Shown: positions 34,999 to 43,546 of the stretch, one piece after another
Layout of the letters: each line of letters starts with the position of its first letter
Numbering within the stretch: position 1 is the first letter of the stretch
Origin: BOG-908 sp963850605
Lineage (GTDB): Bacteria > Pseudomonadota > Alphaproteobacteria > Acetobacterales > Acetobacteraceae
DNA length: 64,000 bases
Assembly (NCBI GenBank): GCA_963850605.1
Contig: CAWKLX010000002.1
Coordinates: 62,001 to 126,000 of the forward strand
Direction: 5' to 3'
Position numbers and translations under genes: made by a program
The notes under the pieces: generated by a model
The model's input: the letters and a program-made list of their open reading frames with translations, nothing else
The model's database searches: none
What the model was told of the DNA's origin: nothing

Positions 34999-35889
34999 AT
35001 GGCCGGCACGCCCACCTTTGCCACGCCGCACGCCTTCATGGGGCTGCGACGCGCGGCGGCGGATGCTTCACTGCATATCGCGGGAGTGCCGCTCGACATC
35101 GGCACCACCAATCGATCCGGCGCGCGCTTCGGCCCGCACGCGATACGCCATGCCAGCCGCATGCTGGTCGATGGCGACCACCCGCGCGTCTGGCGCGATC
35201 CCACGACGCTGCCGGTGGCCGATATCGGCGATTTCGAGATTTCTCTTGGTGACATCGGCAAAAGCCTTGCGCTGATCGAGCAGCAGGCGGCCGTGCACCC
35301 GCACCTGATCTCGCTCGGCGGCGAGCACGGCATGTCTTTGCCGTTATTGCGCGCGCTGGCGGCACGGCGTGGCGGTCCCGTGGCGCTCGTTCACTTTGAC
35401 GCCCATGTCGACACCTGGCCGGACAGTTTCGGCCAGGCGTTTGGGCACGGCTCGCCATTCTACCATGCGATCCAGGAGAAAATAATCGACCCGCGCCGCA
35501 TGGTGCAGGTCGGCATCCGCTCGCCGGTGCAGCGGGACGTTTGGGATTGGACGGTGGCGAAAGGTGTGACGATCCTGACGGCCGAACACGTGCACGAGAT
35601 CGGTGCGGCCGCGGCCGCTTCGCGAATGATCGAGGTCGTGGGTGATGCGCCGGCCTATCTGACATTCGATATCGATGTGCTGGACCCGGCCTTCGCGCCC
35701 GGTACCGGCACGCCGGAGATCGGCGGCCTGGCGTCCTGGCAGGCGCAGGCCATCCTGCGGCGGCTGGGCGGGCTACGCTGGATTGGCATGGATGTGGTCG
35801 AGGTGGCACCGGCTTACGATGTAAGCGAGATCACCGCGCTGGCGGCGGCGACCATCGTTTGGGAGTACCTGGCACTTTTGCATGGCTGA
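34999..35889 (+). CDS. speB: Agmatinase/ureohydrolase family protein
   Basis: 296 residues of the arginase/agmatinase family, manganese ureohydrolases. Metal-binding motifs: ISLGGEHGMSLPLLRAL, LVHFDAHVDTWPDSFG, and TFDIDVLDPAFAPGTGTPE; the C-terminal IGMDVVEVAPAYDVSEITAL also fits. Agmatinase yields putrescine and urea from agmatine. The first motif reads GGEHG instead of the usual GGDHS, leaving the His ligand. Being next to a basic amino-acid decarboxylase supports a polyamine role; guanidino-acid hydrolases are an alternative substrate class. Confidence 0.85.
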   Translation: MAGTPTFATPHAFMGLRRAAADASLHIAGVPLDIGTTNRSGARFGPHAIRHASRMLVDGDHPRVWRDPTTLPVADIGDFEISLGDIGKSLALIEQQAAVHPHLISLGGEHGMSLPLLRALAARRGGPVALVHFDAHVDTWPDSFGQAFGHGSPFYHAIQEKIIDPRRMVQVGIRSPVQRDVWDWTVAKGVTILTAEHVHEIGAAAAASRMIEVVGDAPAYLTFDIDVLDPAFAPGTGTPEIGGLASWQAQAILRRLGGLRWIGMDVVEVAPAYDVSEITALAAATIVWEYLALLHG

Positions 35890-35989
35890 TGTGCCAAAAG
35901 ATTTCGATACGCGGCGCGTCTGGGCTTTATAAGCCGCTCCCCGGTCGCCATGTGCGATCGCCGCTGACGCACTATCGCACGTGCCGCGA

Positions 35990-36180
35990 GCCTGTTTTTC
36001 GGAACGGGCACAAGCAACGACGTAACCGCGTCCTTTGTCGCCAACCCGGCTGCTCTCACAGGGGCCGGACGCTTTGAGGGATACGCCTATGTTCGCTGCT
36101 CGCCGGGCCTCGCGCCCCATCCGCCACTACGCACAGGACCGGCTCAGTCCCTAGGCCGGGTTTTCAAGCCCGGCCTTCCG
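35990..36180 (+). promoter_or_regulatory. Structured leader with short ORF and hairpin upstream of the decarboxylase (speF-type attenuator candidate)
   Basis: A 355-base gap precedes the decarboxylase. It holds CG-rich inverted repeats (GACGTAACCGCGTC near 36020; CCGG arms near 36047-36070), then GAGGG and a 21-codon ORF at 36089-36154 beginning MFAARRASRPIRHY, rich in Arg. The ORF stop overlaps an 8-bp hairpin (AGGCCGGG 36153-36160 with CCCGGCCT 36169-36176). Leader peptide, structured leader and hairpin directly before a decarboxylase are the parts of a ribosome-mediated attenuator; alphaproteobacterial ODC genes are known to carry a speF leader motif. Assignment is inference. Confidence 0.55.
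36089..36154 (+). CDS. Candidate 21-residue Arg-rich leader peptide
   Basis: ATG 36089 with GAGGG about 7 bases upstream; five Arg in 21 residues (the run ARRASRPIR, then DRL); stop TAG at 36152-36154 inside a hairpin. Too short for most gene callers. Likely a sensor peptide for ornithine or polyamines rather than a functional protein. Confidence 0.5.
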   Translation: MFAARRASRPIRHYAQDRLSP

Positions 36181-36244
36181 AGCCGATTTCGCTGTCCCGC
36201 TGACGCCGCGTTTTTACGCGCGCCCTGTGCAAGGTGCCTTCGCC

Positions 36245-37402
36245 ATGACCGATTTTTTCCGCGTGCCCGCCGGCGCGCCCGCGCTGCTGCCCTGTGTTGA
36301 CGATATTGTCGAGACGTTGCGGCCGGAGATGCCGCTGCACTGCCACCGCTCCTGGGCGGTGCGCCAGGCCGGCGCCGAATTCGTCGCAGGATTTCCAGGC
36401 ACGGTGATGTATGCCGTCAAATGCAACCCCGAGCCGTTCGTGCTGCAGGCGCTGTGGGAGGCCGGCGTGCGCCACTTCGATTGTGCGTCGCTGCCGGAGG
36501 TGTCGCTGGTGTCGCGCCTGCTGCCCTTCGCGCACATTCACTTCATGCACCCGGTAAAGGCGCGCCATGCGATCGCGCAATCCTACGCGCTGCACGGCGT
36601 CCGCGATTTCGTGCTCGACAGCGCGGAGGAGCTGGACAAGATCCTGCAGGAGACGGGCAACGCGCGCGACCTGGGCCTGATCGTGCGCCTGGCGTTGCCG
36701 GCGGGCGACGCGAAATGCGATCTGTCGGGAAAGTTCGGCGCCTGGCCGGACGAGGCGGCCGCCCTGCTGCGCGCGGCGCGGCCATTCGCCAAGATGCTCG
36801 GCGTGAGTTTCCATGTCGGGTCGCAATGCCTGGATCCGCTGGCCTGGCGTTCCGCGGTCGCGCTGGCCGGCCGCGTCATCCGCGCGTCCGGCGTGGCGGT
36901 CGAGGTGCTGGATGTGGGCGGCGGATTTCCCGTCGCCTATGCCGACCAGACCCCGCCACCGCTGGCCGCGTTCTTCGCCGAGATCGAGGCCAGCGTGGAT
37001 GGGCTGGACATGCCGGACCTGGCGCTGTGGGCCGAGCCAGGGCGTGCGCTCGCGGCGTGCGGGACGTCGGTGGTGGTGCAGGTGCAGATGCGCCGCGGCG
37101 ACGCGCTGTACGTGAACGACGGCGTGTATGGCAGCCTGTCCGACGCGGGCCTGCCGGGCTTCCGCTTCCCGGTGCGCGCGCTGCACGCCGATGAAACTCC
37201 GCTCGTGCCCTACAGCTTCTTCGGGCCGACCTGCGACAGTGCGGACGTCATGCGCGGCCCGTTCCTGCTGCCGGCCGATCTCGAGGAGGGAGACTGGATC
37301 GAGATCGGGCAGTTGGGCGCGTATGGCGCGTGTTTGCGCACCGGGTTCAACGGTTTCGCGCGCGGGGATGTAGTCGAGGTGCGGGACGCGCCTCTGGTGT
37401 GA
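36245..37402 (+). CDS. Ornithine/lysine-type decarboxylase (PLP fold III)
   Basis: 385 residues. Fold-type III PLP enzyme: VMYAVKCNPEPFVLQAL (PLP Lys), GVSFHVGSQCLDPLAW, VLDVGGGFPVAY (phosphate loop), LWAEPGRALAACG, and YSFFGPTCDSADVMRG with the catalytic Cys shared between subunits. Pattern matches eukaryote-like ornithine decarboxylases of alphaproteobacteria, some of which also use lysine; diaminopimelate decarboxylase is less likely. With the agmatinase upstream this makes a putrescine module. ATG 36245 follows the leader hairpin. Regulation by the leader ORF is inferred. Confidence 0.85.
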   Translation: MTDFFRVPAGAPALLPCVDDIVETLRPEMPLHCHRSWAVRQAGAEFVAGFPGTVMYAVKCNPEPFVLQALWEAGVRHFDCASLPEVSLVSRLLPFAHIHFMHPVKARHAIAQSYALHGVRDFVLDSAEELDKILQETGNARDLGLIVRLALPAGDAKCDLSGKFGAWPDEAAALLRAARPFAKMLGVSFHVGSQCLDPLAWRSAVALAGRVIRASGVAVEVLDVGGGFPVAYADQTPPPLAAFFAEIEASVDGLDMPDLALWAEPGRALAACGTSVVVQVQMRRGDALYVNDGVYGSLSDAGLPGFRFPVRALHADETPLVPYSFFGPTCDSADVMRGPFLLPADLEEGDWIEIGQLGAYGACLRTGFNGFARGDVVEVRDAPLV

Positions 37403-37439
37403 GTCGCGTCGTTACACCCTCGGCGGCAGTGACCTCGTT

Positions 37440-38537
37440 CTACGGGGTCACTGCATAGATTGTACCGCCATCCCATGTCTCGCCGTAAAGGGTTCCGTTA
37501 ACGTCGATTACTCCGTCTGAGGGCGTAACTCCATCGATGTTGAACTGAACAAAACTGTGGAGCGTTGTTTCGGACTTCGTAGATGGGTCGAATTGATAGA
37601 CCGTCCCTTCTCCGTTCGCACCGCCGCCCTCGGTTGTGCCATACAAGTAGCCGTGACTGTAAATCGGGGTGGCTTTCGGCCCAATGCCGCCTCCCTGCGT
37701 GTCGAAATCATACAATATGTCGAAGCCGCCAGTGCCGGTGTTTACCCGGAAAAGCGTTCCGTGACGTACTTTGCCACCGTAGAGTGTGGCGCCGTAAAGA
37801 AATCCGTTGTGATACGTGACGCCCGGAGATGGCGACGCTTCCCCGTGGCGGAAACTGTGCAGAGTCGTTAGCGTGCCCGTTGCGATGTCGAACGCAAAAA
37901 CGGTGCCTCGTGTAGTGCCATATAATTTCCCGTTGACGTAGGTCAGCTCCGTGTTCGGCTGCGAACCATCAGCCATGCCTTGGAAATCGTACAACTTGGT
38001 CCGCGTGCCCGAGACTGGATCTATGGCGAACAAAGTACCTGCACCTGAACCGCCGACGGGCGCTCCTCCATATGTCGTGCTGCCGTAAAGTCGACCGTTC
38101 GCGTAAGTCAGTCGCCCTGGGGATTCACCATCCTCGCCCTCGTAAAAATCCGACACTGTCCGTGTATAGCCGAACTGGGTGCTGACCTTGAAAACGACAC
38201 CGCCATGTCCCGGGCCGCCCGCTTCGGTGGAAGTATATAGATAACCGTGCACCGGTGTCACAGCCACGACAAGACCAACACCCAACTTGGGATTATTGTG
38301 GGCGTTCAGATTCGTCTCGGTGCCAGTAGCCGGATCAATCTTGAAAATCTTGCCCGTGCCTTCGGTTGTTCCATACAGATATCCTCCCCTGAATAGAAGC
38401 CCGCCCATAGGGAGCGGTGACGTTCCGCTATCCGGGAAAGTATAAAGAACCTTGAAGGTGCTGGCCTGGAGTGGCGAGGATAGGGTAATCGGAGAGGCAA
38501 CAGCGACGAGCGCAAGTAGCTGAGTGCCGAGCGTCAT
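37440..38537 (-). CDS. Secreted GloVer tandem-repeat protein
   Basis: 365 residues. Signal peptide near 1-25 (LLALVAVASPITLSSPLQA). The rest is about eight ~40-residue repeats of the form GLLFRGGYLYGTTEGTG, LTYANGRLYGSTTYGG, TYHNGFLYGATLYGG, IYSHGYLYGTTEGGG alternating with FxxDPxTG units; this is the choice-of-anchor tandem repeat (GloVer) pattern, a likely beta-propeller. Function unknown. Coding sequence looks lower in GC and different in codon use from its neighbours, suggesting recent acquisition; ORFs on the other strand are short here, as expected at lower GC. Confidence 0.82.
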   Translation of the reverse strand: MTLGTQLLALVAVASPITLSSPLQASTFKVLYTFPDSGTSPLPMGGLLFRGGYLYGTTEGTGKIFKIDPATGTETNLNAHNNPKLGVGLVVAVTPVHGYLYTSTEAGGPGHGGVVFKVSTQFGYTRTVSDFYEGEDGESPGRLTYANGRLYGSTTYGGAPVGGSGAGTLFAIDPVSGTRTKLYDFQGMADGSQPNTELTYVNGKLYGTTRGTVFAFDIATGTLTTLHSFRHGEASPSPGVTYHNGFLYGATLYGGKVRHGTLFRVNTGTGGFDILYDFDTQGGGIGPKATPIYSHGYLYGTTEGGGANGEGTVYQFDPSTKSETTLHSFVQFNIDGVTPSDGVIDVNGTLYGETWDGGTIYAVTP

Positions 38538-38634
38538 GTCCGTCCTTCACGTCTTTGCTCAGGCAAAGCTTGTTAGATTATGTTGGTAAGAGCAACAGAT
38601 ATTTCTGGGCTATCGCAAACCTATACCGCTTGCT

Positions 38635-38921
38635 TCAGCCTGCGACGCCCTGCTCCCGTCGGGAACGCGAGAGGTTGCTTGTAACTTGGTCGATGGCCGT
38701 ACAAAGCTCTCGGCAACACAACATCGACACGGGATTTAATCTGCTCGGTGGGTGTCTCGACGAGTAGAATGACCGCGTCCCGATTTTTAGAATAAGCCAT
38801 GATCGTGTCCAGCAATGATGGTTTGGGGATTGCCTCGACATCCTCGATCATTTCTTCCACGTGCAGCGCCAACGCCTCCGACGTTATCCTACGTGCTTTC
38901 TTGATTGTGTTGCGATCGCTG
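38635..38921 (-). pseudogene. hicB antitoxin remnant
   Basis: Recognisable C-terminal part of a HicB antitoxin: EALALHVEEMIEDVEAIPKP, SLLDTIMAYSKNRDAVILLV, KSRVDVVLPRAL. The frame then breaks near 38700; in the next frame AIDQVTSNLSRSR completes the ribbon-helix-helix tail. Nothing matching the N-terminal half or a hicA toxin is adjacent, so it is a broken orphan. It sits next to the GloVer gene in the same lower-GC stretch. Confidence 0.6.
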
Positions 38922-38922
38922 A

Positions 38923-39522
38923 CTACGAGGTGAGCGCCCGCCTCACCTCGGCCCGCAAGGCCGGAAGCACCTCCTCATCGAACCAAGGGTTGAGCCGCTG
39001 CCACGCGCCGGTGCGCCAGGACGGATGAGGCAGCGGAAAATACCGCGGCAGATACGCACGGAAATCCCGCACCCGCTCCGTCATGCTCGCGCGCGGCCAG
39101 CCGTGTTCGCGCGCGGCCGCGTCCTGGGCGTAGCTGCCCACGAGCAGCGTCAGGCGTAGCGCCGGCATGGCGGCCAGCACGCGCGCCCGCCACAGCGGTG
39201 CGCATTCCCGCCGCGGCGGCGCGTCGCCGCCGTTGGGCAGGCGGCCGGGATAGCACAGGCCCATGGGCAGGATCGCCACCCGCGACGCGTCGTAGAATAC
39301 GTCCTTGTCCATGCCGAGCCAGCCTCGCAGCCGGTCGCCGGACGCGTCCCAGAAGCTGATGCCGGCATGGTGCACGGCCGTGCCGGGCGCCTGGCTGGCG
39401 ATCAGCACCCGGGCGGTGGTCGAAATGTGCAGGACGGGCCGTGGCCCCAGCGGCAGATGGGCGGCGCAGACAGTGCAGGCGCGTATCTCGGCCAGCAGCG
39501 GCGCCAGAGCAGGCTCGTTCAC
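38923..39522 (-). CDS. Uracil-DNA glycosylase family protein
   Basis: 199 residues. N-terminal Cys pair (EIRACTVCAAHLPLG), RVLIASQAPGTAVHHAGISF with the uracil-binding GQAPG-like loop, FWDASGDRLRGWLGMDKDVF, then LLVGSYAQDAAA and LPHPSWRTGAWQRLNPWFDE with the HPS motif. This is the short family of UDG-fold proteins related to family 4/5; cleavage activity not certain. ATG 39522 overlaps the stop of thpR upstream (ATGA), so the two form a unit. Confidence 0.83.
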   Translation of the reverse strand: MNEPALAPLLAEIRACTVCAAHLPLGPRPVLHISTTARVLIASQAPGTAVHHAGISFWDASGDRLRGWLGMDKDVFYDASRVAILPMGLCYPGRLPNGGDAPPRRECAPLWRARVLAAMPALRLTLLVGSYAQDAAAREHGWPRASMTERVRDFRAYLPRYFPLPHPSWRTGAWQRLNPWFDEEVLPALRAEVRRALTS

Positions 39523-40055
39523 GCCAGTGGATACTCGACTTCGGCCGTATAGACCGCCTGATCGGCGCCAAGCAGAGAGCTGAACAGCGTGAAATGCCCG
39601 ACGGTGACCGGCGCCGCGCGGAACAGGTTGTGCGCCTGCACCCAGCTGGCCAGGCGCGGGGGGGCAGCCTGCTCGCCGAGGCGGGCGAGCGTTACGTGCG
39701 GCGAGAACCGGCGGCGTTCGGGAGGCAGACCGGCGCGCTGCACGGCCGTTTCCACCTTGGCGCGCAGGTGTTCCAGCGCCGGGTTGCGGGCGACACCGGC
39801 CCAGAGTGCCGTCACCCGCCCCGCTTTCTCCAGCGTGCCGACACCGCTCAATTCCAGAGGAAAGGCGCGGCCCCGCAGGGCTGCGAGCGCGTGGTCTATT
39901 TCCTCGGCCCGGTAGGGGGCCAATTCGCCCAGGAAGCGCAGGGTGATGTGGAAATTTTCCGGCGGCACCCAGCGCACGCCCGGCAGCCCCGTCCCCAGAT
40001 CGGCCAGCCGCTCCCGCAGGGCCCAGGGCAGGTCCAGGGCGACGAACAATCTCAT
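39519..40055 (-). CDS. thpR: RNA 2',3'-cyclic phosphodiesterase
   Basis: 178 residues of the 2H phosphoesterase family (ThpR/LigT). Starts MRLFVALDLPWALRERL; the two catalytic HxTL motifs are FHITLRFLG and PHVTLARLG. Hydrolyses 2',3'-cyclic phosphate ends of RNA. ATG 40055 is the natural start; the longer upstream frame is non-conserved. Overlaps the uracil-DNA glycosylase gene by 4 bases. Confidence 0.9.
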   Translation of the reverse strand: MRLFVALDLPWALRERLADLGTGLPGVRWVPPENFHITLRFLGELAPYRAEEIDHALAALRGRAFPLELSGVGTLEKAGRVTALWAGVARNPALEHLRAKVETAVQRAGLPPERRRFSPHVTLARLGEQAAPPRLASWVQAHNLFRAAPVTVGHFTLFSSLLGADQAVYTAEVEYPLA

Positions 40056-40212
40056 AATGCGGCGGAGAGTCCCCGGGGAGGGCGCTGGGGTCAAGCGCCC
40101 GCCCGAGAGTGACGCCCGCTTGAAGCAGAGAAGCCGCATGCCAGATTGACTAGCAAAGCGGGTCGGTCCGATATGCCGCGTTCGGCGGCACGGCCCGCGA
40201 AGGGATCAAACG

Positions 40213-40987
40213 ATGGCTTACACCCCCGATTTCCGCGGCACTGCCCGCCCGTTTCGGCGGCACGGCCGACGCCGCCGCGCTGGACCAGGGCCTGCGCGCC
40301 TACATGCTGCGCGTCTATAACTGGATGGCGTCCGGCCTGCTGCTGACAGGCGCGGTGGCCTATGGCGTGGCCAACACCCAGCTGATCAGCTTGTTCTACC
40401 ACCCGGTGGTGACCGAATACGGGACACGCATCGCGCCGACCGGGCTGGGCACGCTGTCGATGTTCGCGCCGCTCGGCTTCGTGCTGGCGCTGAGCTTCGG
40501 CATCAACCGGATGAGCCGCACCACGGTGCAGGCGCTCTACTGGGCGTTTTGTGTCGCGATGGGCGCCAGCCTGACCAACATCTTCCTGATCTATGCCCAT
40601 GACAGTATTGCGCGCGTGTTCTTCATCTCGGCGGCCATGTTCGCGGGCATGTCGATCTGGGGTTATACGACGCGGGCCGACCTTTCGCGCATGGGCAGCT
40701 TTTTGATCATGGGGCTGTGGGGCATCATCCTGGCCAGCCTGGTCAACATGTTCGTGCACAGCTCCGGCATCCAGTTCGCTGTCAGCATCATCGGCGTCGT
40801 GGTGTTCACTGGACTGACCGCCTACGACACGCAGCGCATCAAGGCGAGCTACAGCCAGTTCGCTTATGCCGAGGGCCCGGACGGCGCGGCGAAGCGCAGC
40901 GTGTATGACGCGCTCAGCCTGTATTTGAACTTTATCAACCTGTTCATGCTGCTGCTGCAGCTCACCGGCAATCGCCGCGGCAACTGA
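40213..40987 (+). CDS. Bax inhibitor-1/YccA family membrane protein (frameshift near start)
   Basis: About 258 residues with seven membrane helices. Begins MAYTPDFRGTARPF; an extra base in a T-run near 40248 breaks the frame, after which GGTADAAALDQGLRAYMLRV and YNWMASGLLLTGAVAYGVAN continue. Family blocks: FMAGMSIWGYTT-like (MFAGMSIWGYTTRADLSRMG), VVVFTGLTAYDTQRIK with the conserved Asp, and the ending LYLNFINLFMLLLQLTG. These proteins are pH-sensitive calcium-leak or protease-modulating membrane proteins; role here unknown. No partner genes adjacent. Confidence 0.87.
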
Positions 40988-41030
40988 CACTCTGCTCCAT
41001 GACCGCTGCCGTCCGGTCCGATGGCAGCGG

Positions 41031-41447
41031 TCATATCAATGCCAGGGCGGCCAGTTCGCGCCGTAATTGCTCGGGCAGGTCGTCGTCCGTCTCTCCCGGC
41101 CTGAGATCGTCGGGCGCGTCGGCCGGCGGGAAATATCGCCAGCCTTGGAACGGTCGCATCGTGCGGCCCCTCACCGGGATCAGATCAGGGTCAAGCAGAA
41201 GCGCCGCGCACGCCGTGCCGTCCTCGCGTTGGCTGGCCACGATGTCGGTCACGCGTTGCCGGGCAGTGAGCAGGCCGGCGATAATCCAGTAGATCGAGCC
41301 GCCGGCCACGATGTCCGCTGCGCGGCGCGGCATCTGGCGGGTCAGGTGCCGCAAGGGTGGCCGGATAGCGGCCAGCCTCGCCTGGTGAGCGCGAAGATCG
41401 GCCAGGCTGCCGGGCCCCACCGATAATTTTATAAGATGCAGCGCCAT
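41031..41447 (-). CDS. DUF1489 family protein
   Basis: 138 residues, MALHLIKLSVGPGSLADLRA start, then TRQMPRRAADIVAGGSIYWI, AGLLTARQRVTDIV, ALLLDPDLIPVRGRTMRPFQ, and GWRYFPPADAPDDL. This order is typical of the conserved alphaproteobacterial DUF1489 family, function unknown. It directly follows rmd on the minus strand, starting 4 bases after the rmd stop. Confidence 0.85.
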   Translation of the reverse strand: MALHLIKLSVGPGSLADLRAHQARLAAIRPPLRHLTRQMPRRAADIVAGGSIYWIIAGLLTARQRVTDIVASQREDGTACAALLLDPDLIPVRGRTMRPFQGWRYFPPADAPDDLRPGETDDDLPEQLRRELAALALI

Positions 41448-41450
41448 GGT

Positions 41451-42365
41451 TCAGCGAATGCGGGCGCGCCAGTCGTCCAGCACATCGGCCAGGGTCTGCG
41501 CCCAGGGGATGCGTGGCGCCCACCCCAGCGTGGCGCGCGCGCGCGTGCTGTCTCCGGCAGCGACCGGCATGTCGCTTGGGCGCATGCGGGACGGATCTGG
41601 CACGATCTCCGCCGTGACGCCGGCCATGGCGAGCAGCTCCTCCAGCACATCGCCGATGCGCCGGGGTGCCGCAGACGCAATGTTCAGGATCAAGCCGGGT
41701 GCCGCTTCCGTGAGCTGCAACACCGCCGCGTAAGCCCGACAAACATCGCGGACGTCCAGGAAATCGCGTCGGGGAGACAGGTCGCCCACCTCGATACGCG
41801 CGGGCTGCATCCCGGCTTCTATCCGGGCGACCTGACGTGCGAAGGCCGGCACCACGAAAGCTTCGGTCTGGCCCGGTCCGGTGTGATTGAACGCTCGCAG
41901 GCGCACGACTTGCAAACCGTCGGCGGCCATGGCGCCGAGCGCAATGTCCGCGGCTGCCTTGCTGGCGCCGTATGTGGTGCGGGGCGCGAGGGGGGCCGTC
42001 TCGTCGAGCGCGTGGCCGGCGGAAAAACTCGCGCCATAAGCTTCCGCTGTGGAAGCGAAGACAAGGCGGCACTCCGGCGCTTCGTGCAGGATCGCCAGCG
42101 CCAGGTTCAGCGTGCCGTGCAGGTTGACGCGCCACATCGCGTCCGGATCAGCGCGCCCTTGGGCGACCGTGGACAGGGCTGCCAGATGGACGCAGCCGGC
42201 CGGGCGCAGTGTCCGCACCGCGTTGCGTATGGCGGCCCGGTCGGTCAGGTCGAACCGGGCTGCGTGCACGTCGTAAGCCTGGGCACAGGCACGCAGATGA
42301 GAGATGAGGTGCTTGCCGACGAACCCGTCCCCCCCGGTCACCAATACCGGCGTGTTGGCGTGCAT
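41451..42365 (-). CDS. rmd: GDP-4-dehydro-6-deoxy-D-mannose reductase
   Basis: 304 residues, extended short-chain dehydrogenase. NAD(P) loop VLVTGGDGFVGKHLISHLR; catalytic SSTAEAYG-like segment (FASTAEAYG) and YxxxK in TTYGASKAAAD; RAFNHTGPGQTEAFVVPAFA and DFLDVRDVCRAYAAVLQL. Converts GDP-4-keto-6-deoxymannose to GDP-D-rhamnose. ATG 42365 overlaps the gmd stop (ATGA). With gmd this should supply deoxy sugars to surface polysaccharide, e.g. that of the 21-30 kb locus; that link is inference. GDP-fucose synthase is a weaker alternative. Confidence 0.87.
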   Translation of the reverse strand: MHANTPVLVTGGDGFVGKHLISHLRACAQAYDVHAARFDLTDRAAIRNAVRTLRPAGCVHLAALSTVAQGRADPDAMWRVNLHGTLNLALAILHEAPECRLVFASTAEAYGASFSAGHALDETAPLAPRTTYGASKAAADIALGAMAADGLQVVRLRAFNHTGPGQTEAFVVPAFARQVARIEAGMQPARIEVGDLSPRRDFLDVRDVCRAYAAVLQLTEAAPGLILNIASAAPRRIGDVLEELLAMAGVTAEIVPDPSRMRPSDMPVAAGDSTRARATLGWAPRIPWAQTLADVLDDWRARIR

Positions 42366-43348
42366 CAGGCCGCCTGGCGCACCTTGTGGCGGTGGACATC
42401 GGCATCGACCATTTCGGCCGCCATGTCGGCGACACTGGTGGCCGCCTTCCAGCCGAAGGTGCGCTGGGCGTGGGAGGCGTCCCCCAACAGGAAGTCGACC
42501 TCGGCCGGTCGTATATGCTCCTGACCCAGGCGCACGAATTCCTCGGCCGCCAAACCCACATGCGAAAAGGCGATGCGGCAGAACTCCCGCACCGTGATGC
42601 TGCTGCCGGTGGCGATCACGTAATCGTCCGGCATGTCCTGCTGCAGCATGGTCCACATGGCGCCCACGTAGTCCTGCGCGTGACCCCAGTCCCGCCGTGC
42701 TTCCATGTTGCCGAGCTGGAGTTCCCGCGCCAGGCCGAGATGGATACGCGCCACGCCGTCGGTGATTTTCCGCGTCACGAACTCGATGCCGCGCAGCGGG
42801 CTTTCGTGGTTGAACAGGATGCCGCAGGAGGCGTGCATGCCGAAACTCTCGCGATAGTTGATCGTCATGGAATGCGCGTACAGTTTGGCGCAGGCGTATG
42901 GGCTGCGCGGGTGGAACGGCGTGCGTTCGGATTGACGCGGCTCGGCGGCTCGGCCGAACATTTCCGATGACGAGGCTTGGTAAAAACGCGCTTCGGGCCG
43001 CGCGATGCGCACCGCTTCCAGCACGTTGACGGCGCCAAGGCCGGTGATGGTGCCCGTGAGAATCGGCTGCTGCCAGGAGGCAGCGACAAAACTTTGCGCG
43101 GCCAGGTTGTATACCTCGTCCGGCTTGCATTCCTGAATGACGCGAATCAGGCTGGACAGGTCGAGAAGATCGGCGGTGACCAGCTCCACACGCTCAAGTA
43201 TGCCGAGCCAGCGCAGTCTTTCCCCGATGACATCGGAGGAGGCGGAGCGGCGCAGCAGGCCAACGACGCGATAGCCGCGTTGCAGCAGGAAGCGCGCAAG
43301 GTATGCGCCATCCTGGCCGGTGACGCCGGTAATCAGGGCCGTGGGCAA
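42365..43348 (-). CDS. gmd: GDP-mannose 4,6-dehydratase
   Basis: 327 residues. NAD-binding loop ALITGVTGQDGAYLARFLL; RRSASSDVIGERL; catalytic SSSEMFGRAAEPRQSE and SPYACAKLYAH (YxxxK); FNHESPLRGIEFVTRKI and DWGHAQDYVGAMWTML. Makes GDP-4-keto-6-deoxymannose from GDP-mannose, the substrate of the overlapping rmd gene. ATG 43348. The ~200 bases upstream hold no gene and presumably the promoter. Confidence 0.93.
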   Translation of the reverse strand: MPTALITGVTGQDGAYLARFLLQRGYRVVGLLRRSASSDVIGERLRWLGILERVELVTADLLDLSSLIRVIQECKPDEVYNLAAQSFVAASWQQPILTGTITGLGAVNVLEAVRIARPEARFYQASSSEMFGRAAEPRQSERTPFHPRSPYACAKLYAHSMTINYRESFGMHASCGILFNHESPLRGIEFVTRKITDGVARIHLGLARELQLGNMEARRDWGHAQDYVGAMWTMLQQDMPDDYVIATGSSITVREFCRIAFSHVGLAAEEFVRLGQEHIRPAEVDFLLGDASHAQRTFGWKAATSVADMAAEMVDADVHRHKVRQAA

Positions 43349-43546
43349 GAAATCCCTCCTGTGACTGTGGCGGCTTGCATTGGTGCGCGCGATGGCAGAC
43401 GCGTGGCCCCATACGACGTGTCACATGGCCACGCCACCCCGCGGGCGGTGGTGCCGCGTTCGACGCCCTTATACGCACCCCGTTACATAGGTTGGCCGTG
43501 GCGCGACAGGTGCGTGCGCGTGACATATCGTCTCAACGCGCCGTCG

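Noticed and set aside
35890..35990. tRNA or other RNA gene after the agmatinase gene
   Set aside because: No cloverleaf or conserved tRNA arms could be drawn; the stretch is better treated as decarboxylase leader.
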